The notes beneath the pieces are model-generated. The model was not told the DNA's origin and did not search any database. It saw nothing but the letters and a program-made list of their open reading frames with translations. This document shows, piece after piece, positions 43,312 through 52,616 of a DNA stretch of 64,000 nt (positions are counted from its first letter, which is position 1; the number at the start of each line of letters is the position of its first letter). The DNA comes from Bacteroidota bacterium. Lineage in GTDB: Bacteria; Bacteroidota; Bacteroidia; Chitinophagales; Chitinophagaceae. The DNA lies in the NCBI GenBank assembly GCA_028875875.1, contig JAGWUV010000011.1, positions 1 through 64,000 on the forward strand. The letters are read 5' to 3'. Made by a program: the position numbers and the translations under genes.

Positions 43312-44517
43312 ATGAAAAGAGATGTTGTTGAAAAACTAAAGACGTTTAATGCAGGCAGAAACCCCGCTGTATTGCCGCTAAAATACAATGCGATGAAGCA
43401 TAGTGCTTTTCGTTTTTTCAGGGGTACTTGCCATTTGTTCTACGAAGACATGCCTGATTTGCAAGCATGGAATGATGCTACTAAAGCATGGATATGTGGT
43501 GATTTACATTTAGAGAATTTCGGGACTTACAAAGGGGATAACGGACTGGTATATTTTGATGTAAATGATTTTGATGAAGCGATACTGGCTCCACTTACTT
43601 GGGAGCTATCAAGAACCGTTACCAGTATCTTTCTGGCAGGGGATGACCTGCAATTACCCGCTGTAGTTACAAAACAAATGGCTGCTTTTTATCTTGACCG
43701 GTATATAGATATTCTTTCAAAAGGGAAGGCGCTTGTTATTGAACGGCCTACGGCTACAGGTATTGTAAAAGACCTGATCGTGCAGGTGGGTAAACGTACC
43801 AACGCAGCATTGATGAAGGAAAGGACAGTGAAAAAGGGGAAGCAAAGAAGTTTAATGATTGATAATAAAAGGACAATGGCTTTGCCGGAAAATGAAAAAG
43901 AAGCGATTGCTGAATATATAAAACGATGGAGCAGTGAATTTCACAACGGTAAGTATATTTACGTAGATGCTTCGATGCGTATCGCTGGAACGGGTAGTAT
44001 TGGAATCAACCGTTATGTGATTCTCGCACAAAAGAAAAAAGATAAAGATTTCGTACTGTTGGATATGAAGCAGGCTTTGCCCTCCAGCTTGAAGTCTTAT
44101 GTTCACGTTAAACAACCATCCTGGAAAAATGATGCAGAAAGAGTAGCCACTATTCAGAAAATGATGCAGTTTGTTCCGCCGGCATTATTAGAGCCTGTAC
44201 AATATAATCATCACTCTTTTGTGATTAAGCAATTGCAACCAATGGCAGATAAGATGGATTTTACCCTTTGCCGTGGTAAAAAAAATAAACTGGAAACAGT
44301 GCTATCTTCCATGGCTCTTGCGGCAGCTTCGTCTTTACTCAGAAGTACAGGTAGAAAAGGATCAGCAACTGCTGATGCCATCATGCAGTTCGCTACTGCA
44401 CAGCATCAATGGAAAAAAGAACTGTTTAGTTTTTCTGAAATTTATGCAAAACAGGTAAAGAAGGATTATGACAAATTCCTGAAGAGTGATCTCGTTGGAA
44501 AGACTCCCAAAAAGTAA
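43312..44517 (+). CDS. DUF2252 protein, kinase-like fold
   Basis: 401 residues. The opening KYNAMKHSAFRFFRGTCHLFYEDM and the central WICGDLHLENFGTYKGDNG and YFDVNDFDEAILAP are the DUF2252 core. The HLENFG and DFDE motifs resemble the catalytic loop and metal-binding Asp of kinase-like phosphotransferases (APH type), so ATP binding is plausible but unproven. It follows the M1 peptidase gene closely, and the two may be co-transcribed. The function of the family is not established. Confidence 0.88.
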   Translation: MKRDVVEKLKTFNAGRNPAVLPLKYNAMKHSAFRFFRGTCHLFYEDMPDLQAWNDATKAWICGDLHLENFGTYKGDNGLVYFDVNDFDEAILAPLTWELSRTVTSIFLAGDDLQLPAVVTKQMAAFYLDRYIDILSKGKALVIERPTATGIVKDLIVQVGKRTNAALMKERTVKKGKQRSLMIDNKRTMALPENEKEAIAEYIKRWSSEFHNGKYIYVDASMRIAGTGSIGINRYVILAQKKKDKDFVLLDMKQALPSSLKSYVHVKQPSWKNDAERVATIQKMMQFVPPALLEPVQYNHHSFVIKQLQPMADKMDFTLCRGKKNKLETVLSSMALAAASSLLRSTGRKGSATADAIMQFATAQHQWKKELFSFSEIYAKQVKKDYDKFLKSDLVGKTPKK

Positions 44518-44566
44518 TTCTTTCTGTGTAGCTGCTCATCAAAATTCATTAACTAAAAGTAAGCCA

Positions 44567-45730
44567 TCAATGATACTTATACCATGATCCGGTATTAATG
44601 AGTAATACACTCTCATCTTCCTTGATCCAGTCTTTCTCTATCAGTTTTTTCAAGCCCATATAAGTAGCACTGCCTTCAGGTGATAATAATAAACCTTCTG
44701 ATGCAGCTACTTCCGCAATGCCTTTATCCATTTCTTCTTCTGTAACCGTAAGTGCGGTACCGTTACTTTCCTGTAAAACTTGTAACATCCAGTTTGCTGC
44801 GAACGGATAAGGTACAGCAAGCCCGGATGCTTTGGAAAATAAGGGCTTGAAAGTTTGATCTAATGCTTCATGGTGTACTAAACGTATCATAGGATCACAA
44901 TTTTCTGTTTGCACAATTACCATTCTTGGTAATTTATGTTGTTGAATAAGATTCAGTGAGATTAATTCATGAAAGGCTTTCCACATGCCAAGCAGGCCTG
45001 TGCCGCCACCTGTTGGATAGATGATTACATCAGGTAAATGCCAGTTCAACTGTTCGGCAATTTCGTAGCCTAAAGTTTTCTTTCCTTCCAACCGGTAAGG
45101 CTCTTTCATGGTACTCATATTGAAAGCGCCTGTTTGTTCTGCAATCTTTTGGGCAATGGTGCCGCATTCATTGATTAATCCATTCACTTCAATTACTTCA
45201 GCACCGTATAACCTGCATTCATCCTTGATGGTTTGCGCAGTAAAGGAAGGCATCACAATGCTAGCCTTCATTCCGGCAGCAGCACAATAAGCGCTCAAAG
45301 CACTGCCTGCATTCCCTGCGGTAGGCGTAACGCAGGAATGAACTCCCAATTCCTTGGCTTTAGAAATTGCAGCGCTGATACCTCTTGCTTTAAATGAGCC
45401 GGTGGGATTTACACTCTCGTCTTTCAGCAATAGTTGACAAACAACTTTTGCCATGGGGGATCGACTGAGGGTATGTATCGGTGTAAACCCCTCTCCAAGG
45501 CTCACTATTTCATGCGTTCTCAAAACGGGGAGCATCTCGGCATAACGCCACATCGTACGTGGTCTTTTGGCAAGCAATTGTGGTGTTAGGCATCCGGGAT
45601 GATATACAGCCGAAAGCGGTGCATTACAGCAGGCGGCATACGATTGTAGCATAGCTGTGTCATATGTCTTACAGCAGGAGCTGCATACAAGATGGGAAAG
45701 CAATGAAATACTTTTTTCTGTCGTTTTCAC
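44567..45730 (-). CDS. thrC: Threonine synthase
   Basis: 387 residues. An N-terminal zinc-ribbon-like part (CSSCCKTYDTAM) is followed by the PLP-dependent fold type II core. The PLP lysine is in NPTGSFKARGISAA, the phosphate-binding loop is GNAGSALSAY and the C-terminal Ser is in LLINTGSWYKYH. It converts O-phosphohomoserine to threonine. It is the last gene of a minus-strand unit that starts with the cystathionine beta-synthase gene. Confidence 0.9.
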   Translation of the reverse strand: MKTTEKSISLLSHLVCSSCCKTYDTAMLQSYAACCNAPLSAVYHPGCLTPQLLAKRPRTMWRYAEMLPVLRTHEIVSLGEGFTPIHTLSRSPMAKVVCQLLLKDESVNPTGSFKARGISAAISKAKELGVHSCVTPTAGNAGSALSAYCAAAGMKASIVMPSFTAQTIKDECRLYGAEVIEVNGLINECGTIAQKIAEQTGAFNMSTMKEPYRLEGKKTLGYEIAEQLNWHLPDVIIYPTGGGTGLLGMWKAFHELISLNLIQQHKLPRMVIVQTENCDPMIRLVHHEALDQTFKPLFSKASGLAVPYPFAANWMLQVLQESNGTALTVTEEEMDKGIAEVAASEGLLLSPEGSATYMGLKKLIEKDWIKEDESVLLINTGSWYKYH

Positions 45731-45792
45731 GATGTAAAAGTAGAGTGTCGTATATAACCAAGGAAAATCGTTTCTGTTATAACCTATAACTT

Positions 45793-46692
45793 TTATTTAT
45801 AGATAGATCTTGCGATCTTTATAAAGATTTTGTTAAGATTACTGTTCTCGCCTCTTCGTTGGATGAAGTAAAAACTTCTTTCTATATGAAGGTTGTTGAA
45901 TTGTACCTCTTTTAACTCCCCGTATTTTAACTCTTTCATTACAGATCGTTGGGGTAAAAAGCCCAGGCATTCAGATTCGATCAGGAAGTTCTTCAGTGCT
46001 TCTGTTCCTCCCAATCTTACTTTAATGTTGAGATCATTCATACTGATATGCTGCTTTTCCAAAGTACTTCTTAGAATAGCAAGTGTGCCACTTCCTCTTT
46101 CTCTGATGGCAAGTGGTATTTGAAGGAGTTCTTTAAGTTGGTATTGTTTTCTTTTGGCAAGTGGACTTTTCTTACTGCAAACCGCTACTACTTTGTCTTT
46201 AATGAATGGAAGGTATTCTACGTTTGTTAGCTTTCCTTTCTCTTCAATAATACCTAAGTTGATTTCCTTGTTCAACAAAGCATCCAGAACAATTTCTGTA
46301 TTACGGTTAAGTAAGCTGATCTCTATATTGGGATATTGTTTATGAAAATCCGACAATACTTTGGGTACGATATATAAAGCAACTGTAGTGCTAGCTCCTA
46401 ATTTTAATACACCTTCGGTTTGCAGGTGATCGCGAATGATGCTGGAGATATCAAAATTGGTTTGTTCCTGTATCCGCTTGGTCTCCAGTAATCTGTCAAA
46501 CAGTATTTTACCTGCAACAGTGAGCTCTATTTGTATGCCCTTACGTTCGAATAACTTGGTTTTATATTGCTGTTCAAGCAGTTTGATATGCTTACTAATT
46601 GCCGGTTGCGATATGTATAATAATTCCGCAGCTTTGGAAAAGCTTTTTTGTTGAGCTACCTGCAGAAAAACTTCGTGTGAGGTGGAAAGCAT
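45793..46692 (-). CDS. LysR-family regulator, CysB/CysL-like group
   Basis: 299 residues. N-terminal winged HTH (QKSFSKAAELLYISQPAISKHIKLLEQ), then the effector-binding domain (LKLGASTTVALYIVPKVL, EINLGIIEEKG, RERGSGTLAILR). It is a close paralogue of the LysR protein at 52617-53510. It lies between the cystathionine beta-synthase gene (23 bases upstream) and thrC (62 bases downstream), so it probably controls sulphur amino-acid genes. The inducer is unknown. Confidence 0.9.
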   Translation of the reverse strand: MLSTSHEVFLQVAQQKSFSKAAELLYISQPAISKHIKLLEQQYKTKLFERKGIQIELTVAGKILFDRLLETKRIQEQTNFDISSIIRDHLQTEGVLKLGASTTVALYIVPKVLSDFHKQYPNIEISLLNRNTEIVLDALLNKEINLGIIEEKGKLTNVEYLPFIKDKVVAVCSKKSPLAKRKQYQLKELLQIPLAIRERGSGTLAILRSTLEKQHISMNDLNIKVRLGGTEALKNFLIESECLGFLPQRSVMKELKYGELKEVQFNNLHIERSFYFIQRRGENSNLNKIFIKIARSIYK

Positions 46693-46715
46693 ACTTAAAG
46701 TTACCTGCTATTTGG

Positions 46716-48074
46716 CTAAGAAGCAAGGCATTGGATAATATCATACTTGGTAACGATATGGTAATCGCCTTTATCATCTTTCGCCAATACTGCCCCGTTA
46801 TCTTTATTAATCAATCCTCCCAGGCGTTCTACCGTGGTGTCGAATGTTACTACAGGATAAGCGGGTTCCATTACTTCCGATACGTTACTATGCCTGATTT
46901 CGGGATTACTGAATACTTTTTGGAATAAGCCGTTTTCGCTGATGGAACCAATGATAGCATCTTGGTCAAATACCGGAATTTGTTCAATATCATATTTTTT
47001 CATCAGGTCTACCGTATCTGCTACTGTTTGCTGCGGGGTTACGGTAACCAACCTCTTGCCTTTGCGGCCATTTACAATATCCCTGAATGTTTTCACATCA
47101 AGAAAACCTCTTTCCATCATCCACTGATCGTTATAGATCTTACCCACATAGCGGCTTCCATGATCGTGGAAAATGCATACTACAAGGTCATCTTTTTTTA
47201 ACTTCTGTTTCAGTTGCATCAGTCCCTGTAAGCAGCTACCGGCACTGTATCCGCAAAACAATCCTTCTTCTTTTGCAATCCTTCTTGCCATCACTGCGCC
47301 ATCTTTATCAGTCACTTGTTCAAAATGATCTATCACGCTCATATCGTAATTCTGCGGCACAAAATCTTCTCCAAAACCTTCACTGATGTAAGGATGTACT
47401 TCATTCATGTCTATCTCGCCTGTTCTGAAATATTTGGTAAGTAATGATCCGTATACATCAATGGCCCATACTTGTATATTGGGATTTTTTTCTTTAAGAT
47501 ACATGGCCGTTCCGGTGATGGTGCCTCCTGTTCCGGCAGTGCATACGAGATGAGTGATCTTTCCATCCGTTTGCTCCCATATTTCAGGTCCTGTACTTTC
47601 GTAATGTGCCTGCCTGTTAGCCAGGTTATCATATTGATTGCAGTGAAAGGAGTTGGGTATTTCTTTTGCTAGTCTTTTTGCCACGCTGTAATAGCTCTGT
47701 GGATCTTCGGGCATCACATTGGTGGGGCATACGATTACTTCTGCACCTACCGCTTTGAGTATATCGGCTTTTTCCTTGGATTGTTTATCTGTTGTTACGA
47801 AAATGCATTTATATCCTTTTACACAGGCAGCTAAAGCGAGGCCCATACCGGTATTACCACTTGTGCATTCGATGATGGTACCGCCGGGACGTACCTTTCC
47901 TTCCTGCTCTGCTACTTCCACCATTTTCAAAGCCATTCGGTCTTTGATGGAATTGCCTGGGTTGAAATAATCCACCTTAGCGGTAACAAGACAGGGTAAA
48001 TCCCTGGTTATTTTATTAAGCTTAATGAGAGGAGTGTTGCCAATGGTTTCAAGTATGTTTTGCTTGATGTTCAT
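46716..48074 (-). CDS. Cystathionine beta-synthase-type enzyme with CBS domains
   Basis: 452 residues. PLP-dependent fold type II with the Lys in NPGNSIKDRMAL, the phosphate-binding SGNTGMGLALA, GTGGTITGTAMYLKE and SAGSCLQGLMQ. A pair of CBS domains fills residues about 335-452 (VTVTPQQTVADTVDLM, VSEVMEPAYPVVTF). It makes cystathionine, or cysteine from O-acetylserine, using serine or a derivative and homocysteine or sulphide. A -7 box TACATTTG (48092-48099) lies upstream. First gene of the thrC unit. Confidence 0.9.
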   Translation of the reverse strand: MNIKQNILETIGNTPLIKLNKITRDLPCLVTAKVDYFNPGNSIKDRMALKMVEVAEQEGKVRPGGTIIECTSGNTGMGLALAACVKGYKCIFVTTDKQSKEKADILKAVGAEVIVCPTNVMPEDPQSYYSVAKRLAKEIPNSFHCNQYDNLANRQAHYESTGPEIWEQTDGKITHLVCTAGTGGTITGTAMYLKEKNPNIQVWAIDVYGSLLTKYFRTGEIDMNEVHPYISEGFGEDFVPQNYDMSVIDHFEQVTDKDGAVMARRIAKEEGLFCGYSAGSCLQGLMQLKQKLKKDDLVVCIFHDHGSRYVGKIYNDQWMMERGFLDVKTFRDIVNGRKGKRLVTVTPQQTVADTVDLMKKYDIEQIPVFDQDAIIGSISENGLFQKVFSNPEIRHSNVSEVMEPAYPVVTFDTTVERLGGLINKDNGAVLAKDDKGDYHIVTKYDIIQCLAS

Positions 48075-48091
48075 GAAGGAGATACTTTTCG

Positions 48092-48099
48092 CAAATGTA
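48092..48099 (-). promoter_or_regulatory. -7 promoter box of the cystathionine beta-synthase gene (TACATTTG)
   Basis: Exact TAnnTTTG match on the minus strand, with a predicted leader of about 11 bases. Confidence 0.5.
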
Positions 48100-48141
48100 C
48101 AGGTTTGCTAACAATAGTTAGTTTTATGGTGCAGCTAAAAT

Positions 48142-48174
48142 AAAACCCACGAACAGTTATAGCTCGTGGGTTTT
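48142..48174 (-). terminator. Terminator of the DUF177-rpmF-plsX unit
   Basis: An 11-bp perfect stem (48142-48152 and 48164-48174), 11-base loop. On the minus strand it is followed by TTTTATTTTAG. It lies 26 bases after the plsX stop. Confidence 0.82.
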
Positions 48175-48200
48175 GTCTGTATGGTCAGGTGATTGAATTA

Positions 48201-49142
48201 TTAAGACTGGAAACTTTCCTTCATCTTTCCACAGAGGTCTGTTTCTATCATTTTTTCTGCCAGTAACATCATATTCTTGAAAGCGGTGGCACTGCTGATG
48301 CCATGGCCAATGATCACAGGTTTGGCAACGCCCAGAACAGGTGTGCCTCCATAGTTTTCATAATGGAAGCGACTAAAATAGGCATCATTCCCCAGGTTAC
48401 GCTGATTAGCAATATCGTAGATGCTTTCTGCCATTTTCAGGATGATATTACCGGTAAAGCCTTCACAAACCATCACATCGGCTTTATCTCCAAAAATATC
48501 TCGTCCTTCAATATTACCAATGAAACGTATTTGCTGGTTCTCTTTCAAAAGCGGGTAAGTAGCTTGTGCCAATACATTGCCTTTACCTTCTTCTTCGCCA
48601 ACATTCATTAATCCGATAGCAGGATCTTGAATGCCAATGATGTTTTGTGCGTATAGGTTACCCAGAACCGCGAACTGGTTAAGGTGTTCAGGCTTACAGT
48701 CGGCATTCAGGCCAACATCTAATAATAAACCTGTGCCGCCATTTAATTTGGGAATGATCGTGGCAATGGTTGGTCGTTGAATACCTTCAATGGGTTTGAT
48801 GCTGAACATGGCACCCACCAGCATGGCACCGGTATTGCCGGCACTGATAAAAGCATCTATTTTTCCGGTAGCTAAAAGATGGAATCCAATGGCAATGGAA
48901 CTCTGTTGCTTTTCTTTTAAAGCCTTAGTAGGATGTTCATGATAGCCAATCACCTCAGGTGCATGTACCACCTGAACTTTGCCTTTTATCTGGTATTCTT
49001 CAAGTAAGGGGAGGAGCTGATTTTCTTCGCCGATACAAAATACAGTTGCCGCACCATGGTGCTGGCTAAGGTAAATTTGGAGGCCTTTAACCGCTTCTTG
49101 CGGTGCATAATCACCTCCCATCATGTCTAAGCCAATTATCAT
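48201..49142 (-). CDS. plsX: Phosphate acyltransferase PlsX
   Basis: 313 residues from the ATG at 49142 (MIIGLDMMGGDYAPQEAVKG); a TTG three codons upstream is unlikely. It makes acyl-phosphate from acyl-ACP for phospholipid synthesis. Landmarks are GLDMMGGDYAP, ISAGNTGAMLVGA, LLDVGLNADCKPEHL and MVCEGFTGNIILK. It is the last gene of the conserved DUF177-rpmF-plsX cluster. Length and motifs are standard. Confidence 0.96.
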   Translation of the reverse strand: MIIGLDMMGGDYAPQEAVKGLQIYLSQHHGAATVFCIGEENQLLPLLEEYQIKGKVQVVHAPEVIGYHEHPTKALKEKQQSSIAIGFHLLATGKIDAFISAGNTGAMLVGAMFSIKPIEGIQRPTIATIIPKLNGGTGLLLDVGLNADCKPEHLNQFAVLGNLYAQNIIGIQDPAIGLMNVGEEEGKGNVLAQATYPLLKENQQIRFIGNIEGRDIFGDKADVMVCEGFTGNIILKMAESIYDIANQRNLGNDAYFSRFHYENYGGTPVLGVAKPVIIGHGISSATAFKNMMLLAEKMIETDLCGKMKESFQS

Positions 49143-49177
49143 GTGCGGCAAGCTACAGAATATTATTGAACTTGCAA

Positions 49178-49372
49178 TTAAGCTTTTAAAGGAGCTTTCT
49201 CAGCAACTAATTTTCCTTTATAATACAACTTACCCTCACTTACGTGAGCACGGTGGCGTACATGAATTTCACCGGTTGTAGTGTCTTTGCTCAGCGTTAC
49301 TTCTTCAGCTTTGTAATGCGTTCTTCTCTTGGCACTGCGCTGTTGAGAATGTCTGCGTTTAGGATTAGGCAT
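49178..49372 (-). CDS. rpmF: 50S ribosomal protein L32
   Basis: 64 residues, starting MPNPKRRHSQQRSAKRRTHYKAEEV, the conserved L32 N-terminus. No Cys zinc-ribbon pairs, so it is the zinc-free type. It lies between the DUF177 gene (28 bases) and plsX (35 bases). Confidence 0.97.
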   Translation of the reverse strand: MPNPKRRHSQQRSAKRRTHYKAEEVTLSKDTTTGEIHVRHRAHVSEGKLYYKGKLVAEKAPLKA

Positions 49373-49400
49373 AACTCAAAATTTATGGTATCAAAAATAT

Positions 49401-49943
49401 TTATTCTAAATCTTTAAATTTTTCAAGTCCTTTCCACATCGGGTTGTTATCTTTCTTCACATCTTCTTCCATCTTCTTTAATTGTTCCAGTACTTCTTTA
49501 TTGCATTGTGGGCCACCCATCTCTTCCTCGTTGCACATTTTCTGCATGGGCAAACTCAGGTTAATGAATTCGTACAACCAATCTGCAATGTGCAGGTGAC
49601 TTTCACCGCGACTGATATAATATACATCAGGATCTTCTTCCTGCTCGTTCATGATCTCGGGATCATCTACCATCTTCACCACAATATTAAACTCATCCCA
49701 TAGCTGCTTGGTGAGCGTATTGCCACACCTGTCGCAAATAACATCTGCTGATCCGTCAATATCGAACTTCAGTTGCATGAAGCCGTTCTTCTTGTCAAGA
49801 CTCAGTTTAATGTTCGCCACACAGTTGCTAAAATCCTGTTCCCCGTAAGATGTAAAGAACTTATCATCAATCCTGTATTCAAACACATGAACCCCGGGCT
49901 TCAAACCCACAAACGCTATCTCAAATTCCCTTCTTTGGCTCAT
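49401..49943 (-). CDS. DUF177 (YceD-type) protein
   Basis: 180 residues from the ATG at 49943 (MSQRREFEIAFVGLKPGVHVFEY); the frame is open further upstream but the -7 box at 49964-49971 lies there. The Cys pairs CDRCGNTL and CNEEEMGGPQCNK suggest a metal-binding fold. Related YceD proteins are needed for 23S rRNA levels. It heads the DUF177-rpmF-plsX unit, an arrangement shared by many bacteria. Confidence 0.9.
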   Translation of the reverse strand: MSQRREFEIAFVGLKPGVHVFEYRIDDKFFTSYGEQDFSNCVANIKLSLDKKNGFMQLKFDIDGSADVICDRCGNTLTKQLWDEFNIVVKMVDDPEIMNEQEEDPDVYYISRGESHLHIADWLYEFINLSLPMQKMCNEEEMGGPQCNKEVLEQLKKMEEDVKKDNNPMWKGLEKFKDLE

Positions 49944-49963
49944 GATCGGTTTTTTAGGGTGGG

Positions 49964-49971
49964 CAAAGGTA
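49964..49971 (-). promoter_or_regulatory. -7 promoter box of the DUF177-rpmF-plsX unit (TACCTTTG)
   Basis: Exact TAnnTTTG match on the minus strand with TTTGCCCACCC context. The predicted leader is about 14 bases. It supports the start at 49943. Confidence 0.6.
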
Positions 49972-50039
49972 AGGCAAGGAAACCAAAAGGCAAAAGGAAA
50001 ATTGTAATTATCGCAATTATTAGTTTCTTTATCGAAGAT

Positions 50040-51173
50040 ATGGCCAATGTGGGAGAAAAAATAGCATCCTTTTTTAGAAAACAGGTACACTGGTTGCTGC
50101 CCTTGGCATTCATCGTGTTGCTGCAGGTAGGTATGCAATTTCCCGAATGGGTTGAAAATGAGTACAGTGTAGGGTTTTATCCCTTTATTTCCCGGTTTCA
50201 GCGTTTCATTACCGGTTGGCTTCCTTTCAGTGTTGGAGATCTTATTTATTTAGCATTAATCTTGTTTAGCTTCGGTCAGATCCTACTTATTTTTAGGTTA
50301 TGGGTTCAACAAAAATTAACAGGGCTTATCCTGAAACAAAAATTGGGCAAGGCCATCAGGGGCTTGTTGTGGGTGTACATCGTATTTTATGCTTTATGGG
50401 GAATGAATTATTATCGGAAAGGAATTGTACAGCAACTGCAGATCACCCGTCAGGAATATTGCAAGGAAGAGGTTGAGGTACTTACGCATCAACTTATAGA
50501 TTCTTTAAACGCCTGTAGGCGGCAACTTAAAGATACTGTGCTTCCTGCACCATCTTTACCCGATATTTTTCAAAAGGCTGAACAAGCTTATCGCCAGGCC
50601 TCAAAGCAATGGCCTTTTCTGCATTATACAGCTCATTCCATAAAAGGAAGTATGTGGAGTTTTTTGGGCGATTATATTGGCTTTACGGGTTATTATAACC
50701 CTTTTTCCGGGGAAGCACAAGTGCGAACCGATATTCCAAGAGTATTAACAGCGTTTATCGCCTGCCACGAAATAGGGCATCAATTGGGCTATGCCAGTGA
50801 AACGGAGGCTAATATTGCTGGTTACCTGGCAGCAGCTTCGGGTGATGTGTATTTCCGGTATTCTTTATATAATGATCTTTTTTCCTATGCCCAGTCTGAA
50901 GAGATCAAGCAGGCATTGATCATTGATAAAGACACCGCTGCTTTGGGGGCTATGTTTCGGTATAATAAATCGCACCTCGACTCCTTGGTTAGAAAGGATA
51001 GAAAAGAAATTCGTGCGTTTTTCAGGAAAAGAGATAACACCATGGCTCCGGCAATGTCAATGCTGTATGATCAATACCTCAAACTCAATCAACAGGCAGA
51101 AGGCATTGAAAGCTATAACGAGGTAATCGGATGGCTGTTGGCTTACAGGAAAAATATGGCAAATTATAAATAA
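50040..51173 (+). CDS. DUF3810 membrane protein with HExxH zinc motif
   Basis: 377 residues from the ATG at 50040 (MANVGEKIASFFRKQVHW); the frame is open further upstream across the divergent gene. Three membrane helices are visible: about 18-34 (WLLPLAFIVLLQVG), 60-85 and 105-120. In the C-terminal domain, HEIGHQLGYASETEAN carries the HExxH metal motif and a nearby Glu, as in DUF3810 proteins. This suggests a membrane metalloprotease, but the function is unproven. Confidence 0.86.
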   Translation: MANVGEKIASFFRKQVHWLLPLAFIVLLQVGMQFPEWVENEYSVGFYPFISRFQRFITGWLPFSVGDLIYLALILFSFGQILLIFRLWVQQKLTGLILKQKLGKAIRGLLWVYIVFYALWGMNYYRKGIVQQLQITRQEYCKEEVEVLTHQLIDSLNACRRQLKDTVLPAPSLPDIFQKAEQAYRQASKQWPFLHYTAHSIKGSMWSFLGDYIGFTGYYNPFSGEAQVRTDIPRVLTAFIACHEIGHQLGYASETEANIAGYLAAASGDVYFRYSLYNDLFSYAQSEEIKQALIIDKDTAALGAMFRYNKSHLDSLVRKDRKEIRAFFRKRDNTMAPAMSMLYDQYLKLNQQAEGIESYNEVIGWLLAYRKNMANYK

Positions 51174-51194
51174 TAATCATTGGCGAATAAACTG

Positions 51195-51731
51195 CTAAAA
51201 CTTATTCTTCCACATCATACTTTCAATAGGCTTGTTGGGCTGGTCACTGTATTTAGCGTTTGATTTCTGGTTGTATTTTACTTCAATATCTCCATCCACA
51301 GGAAAATAGATCAACTGACCAATAGGCATGCCTTTATAAATTTTTACCGGTTGTTTTACCGAAATTTCAAGGGTCCAGTTACCACAAAAGCCAACATCAC
51401 CTTTGCCGGCTGTAGCATGAATGTCAATACCCAGCCGGCCTGTAGAAGATTTTCCTTCCAAAAAAGGAACATGGGCATGGGTTTCCGTATATTCTTCTGT
51501 TACGCCCAGGTAAAAAATATGCGGGTATAAAACAAATCCCTCTTCAGGTATTTCAAAATACTCAATCGTATTATGCTTTTTTGCATCCAGGATATGTTCT
51601 TTGTAGGTAGCCAAAACTGATCCCAAATGCACATCGTAGCTGTTACTTCCCAGACAATCACGTCTATAAGGTTCTACCTTAATCGTTCCCTTGGCCATCT
51701 CTTCCAAAATGCGTGTATCCGATAAAATCAT
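51195..51731 (-). CDS. dcd: dCTP deaminase
   Basis: 178 residues. It deaminates dCTP to dUTP. Landmarks are the opening MILSDTRILEEMAKGTIKVEP, the active-site region FLEGKSSTGRLGIDIHATAG and FCGNWTLEISV. The C-terminal SDQPNKPIESMMWKN closes the active site. It is convergent with the DUF3810 gene (21 bases). Confidence 0.95.
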   Translation of the reverse strand: MILSDTRILEEMAKGTIKVEPYRRDCLGSNSYDVHLGSVLATYKEHILDAKKHNTIEYFEIPEEGFVLYPHIFYLGVTEEYTETHAHVPFLEGKSSTGRLGIDIHATAGKGDVGFCGNWTLEISVKQPVKIYKGMPIGQLIYFPVDGDIEVKYNQKSNAKYSDQPNKPIESMMWKNKF

Positions 51732-51779
51732 AATACTGATGATTTGAAGGTTTTAAAAATAGTGAGCAAGGATTGGGTA

Positions 51780-51840
51780 GTCGGCTTCTGTATTCCATGG
51801 CATCGTTCCTTGCGTCGCACTCTTGTACTTTTTGTACTTT
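51780..51840. repeat. Intergenic repeat, copy 3 of 3
   Basis: Contains catggcatcgttccttgcgt followed by cgcactcttgtac, very close to the copy at about 9593. It lies in the 169-base gap between dcd and the PPTase gene and begins about 50 bases upstream of dcd. Confidence 0.65.
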
Positions 51841-51900
51841 ATTCAACAATTGCAAATAAAATAAATCTTCCGGCATAAATCATCCATCTTATTTTCGTAT

Positions 51901-52578
51901 ATGCCTTTGTTTTATCAACAAAATATTAACCAGGCCACTCAATTGGCCATTTGGAAGATTGATGAAGCAGAATCTTTTTTCACTGCAAAGGTTCCACTGC
52001 AAAGGTCTATTTCTCATCCTCACAAAAGGCTCCAGCACCTGGCAGGAAGATATTTGTTACAATATTTGTTTCCTGATTTTCCCTATGAAGAAATCCTGAT
52101 TGCAGATACGCGTAAACCTTATTTACCCTACGAGCAATATCACTTTTCCATTTCTCATTGCGGCGATTATGCAGCTGCCATTGTTAGCAGCACCAAGCGG
52201 GTTGGTATAGATATTGAATTGCCGTCTGCCAAAGTATTGAAAGTAGCGCATAAATTTTTGAACGAAGAAGAAAGGCTAATGTTTGATTTGCATCCGCTAC
52301 AGGTAAATGCCTGTGGCACTACATTCAATGATGGCAGATACGATCTGCCCACTTTGTTGTGGTGTGCAAAAGAAGCAATGTATAAATGGTGGAGCTGGGG
52401 TGACATTGATTTTAGTGAGATGCTTCGGATCTCTGCCTTTGAAAAAAATGAAACCGGCAGTATGCCTGCAGTTTTTCTTAGACCAGGATTACATGTTCCG
52501 CTGAATATTGAATATAAACTGTTCGGAGGGTTATGTCTTGCGTGGGTTTGTGCCGATTTTTCTAATCATGTGCTTTAA
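51901..52578 (+). CDS. 4'-phosphopantetheinyl transferase superfamily protein
   Basis: 225 residues. The Mg-binding motif GIDIEL (in KRVGIDIELPSAK) and the downstream WCAKEAMYKWW (KEA motif) are the PPTase signature. HFSISHCGDYAAAIV gives the substrate-contact segment. The enzyme would attach phosphopantetheine to acyl or peptidyl carrier proteins; AcpS- or Sfp-type targets cannot be told apart. TATTTTCG (51890-51897) is one base off the -7 consensus. Confidence 0.88.
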   Translation: MPLFYQQNINQATQLAIWKIDEAESFFTAKVPLQRSISHPHKRLQHLAGRYLLQYLFPDFPYEEILIADTRKPYLPYEQYHFSISHCGDYAAAIVSSTKRVGIDIELPSAKVLKVAHKFLNEEERLMFDLHPLQVNACGTTFNDGRYDLPTLLWCAKEAMYKWWSWGDIDFSEMLRISAFEKNETGSMPAVFLRPGLHVPLNIEYKLFGGLCLAWVCADFSNHVL

Positions 52579-52616
52579 TATACCAGGCAGGTACACCAAT
52601 TGCTTATCTTTAACGC

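Noticed and set aside
49773-50039. Upstream part of the DUF3810 frame
   Set aside because: It lies antisense to the DUF177 gene and contains no conserved segment.
49944-50138. Upstream part of the DUF177 frame
   Set aside because: It overlaps the -7 box and the divergent DUF3810 gene; the start at 49943 fits.
52605-52612. TATCTTTA before the second LysR gene
   Set aside because: A start from this box would fall at or after the ATG, and the match is imperfect.
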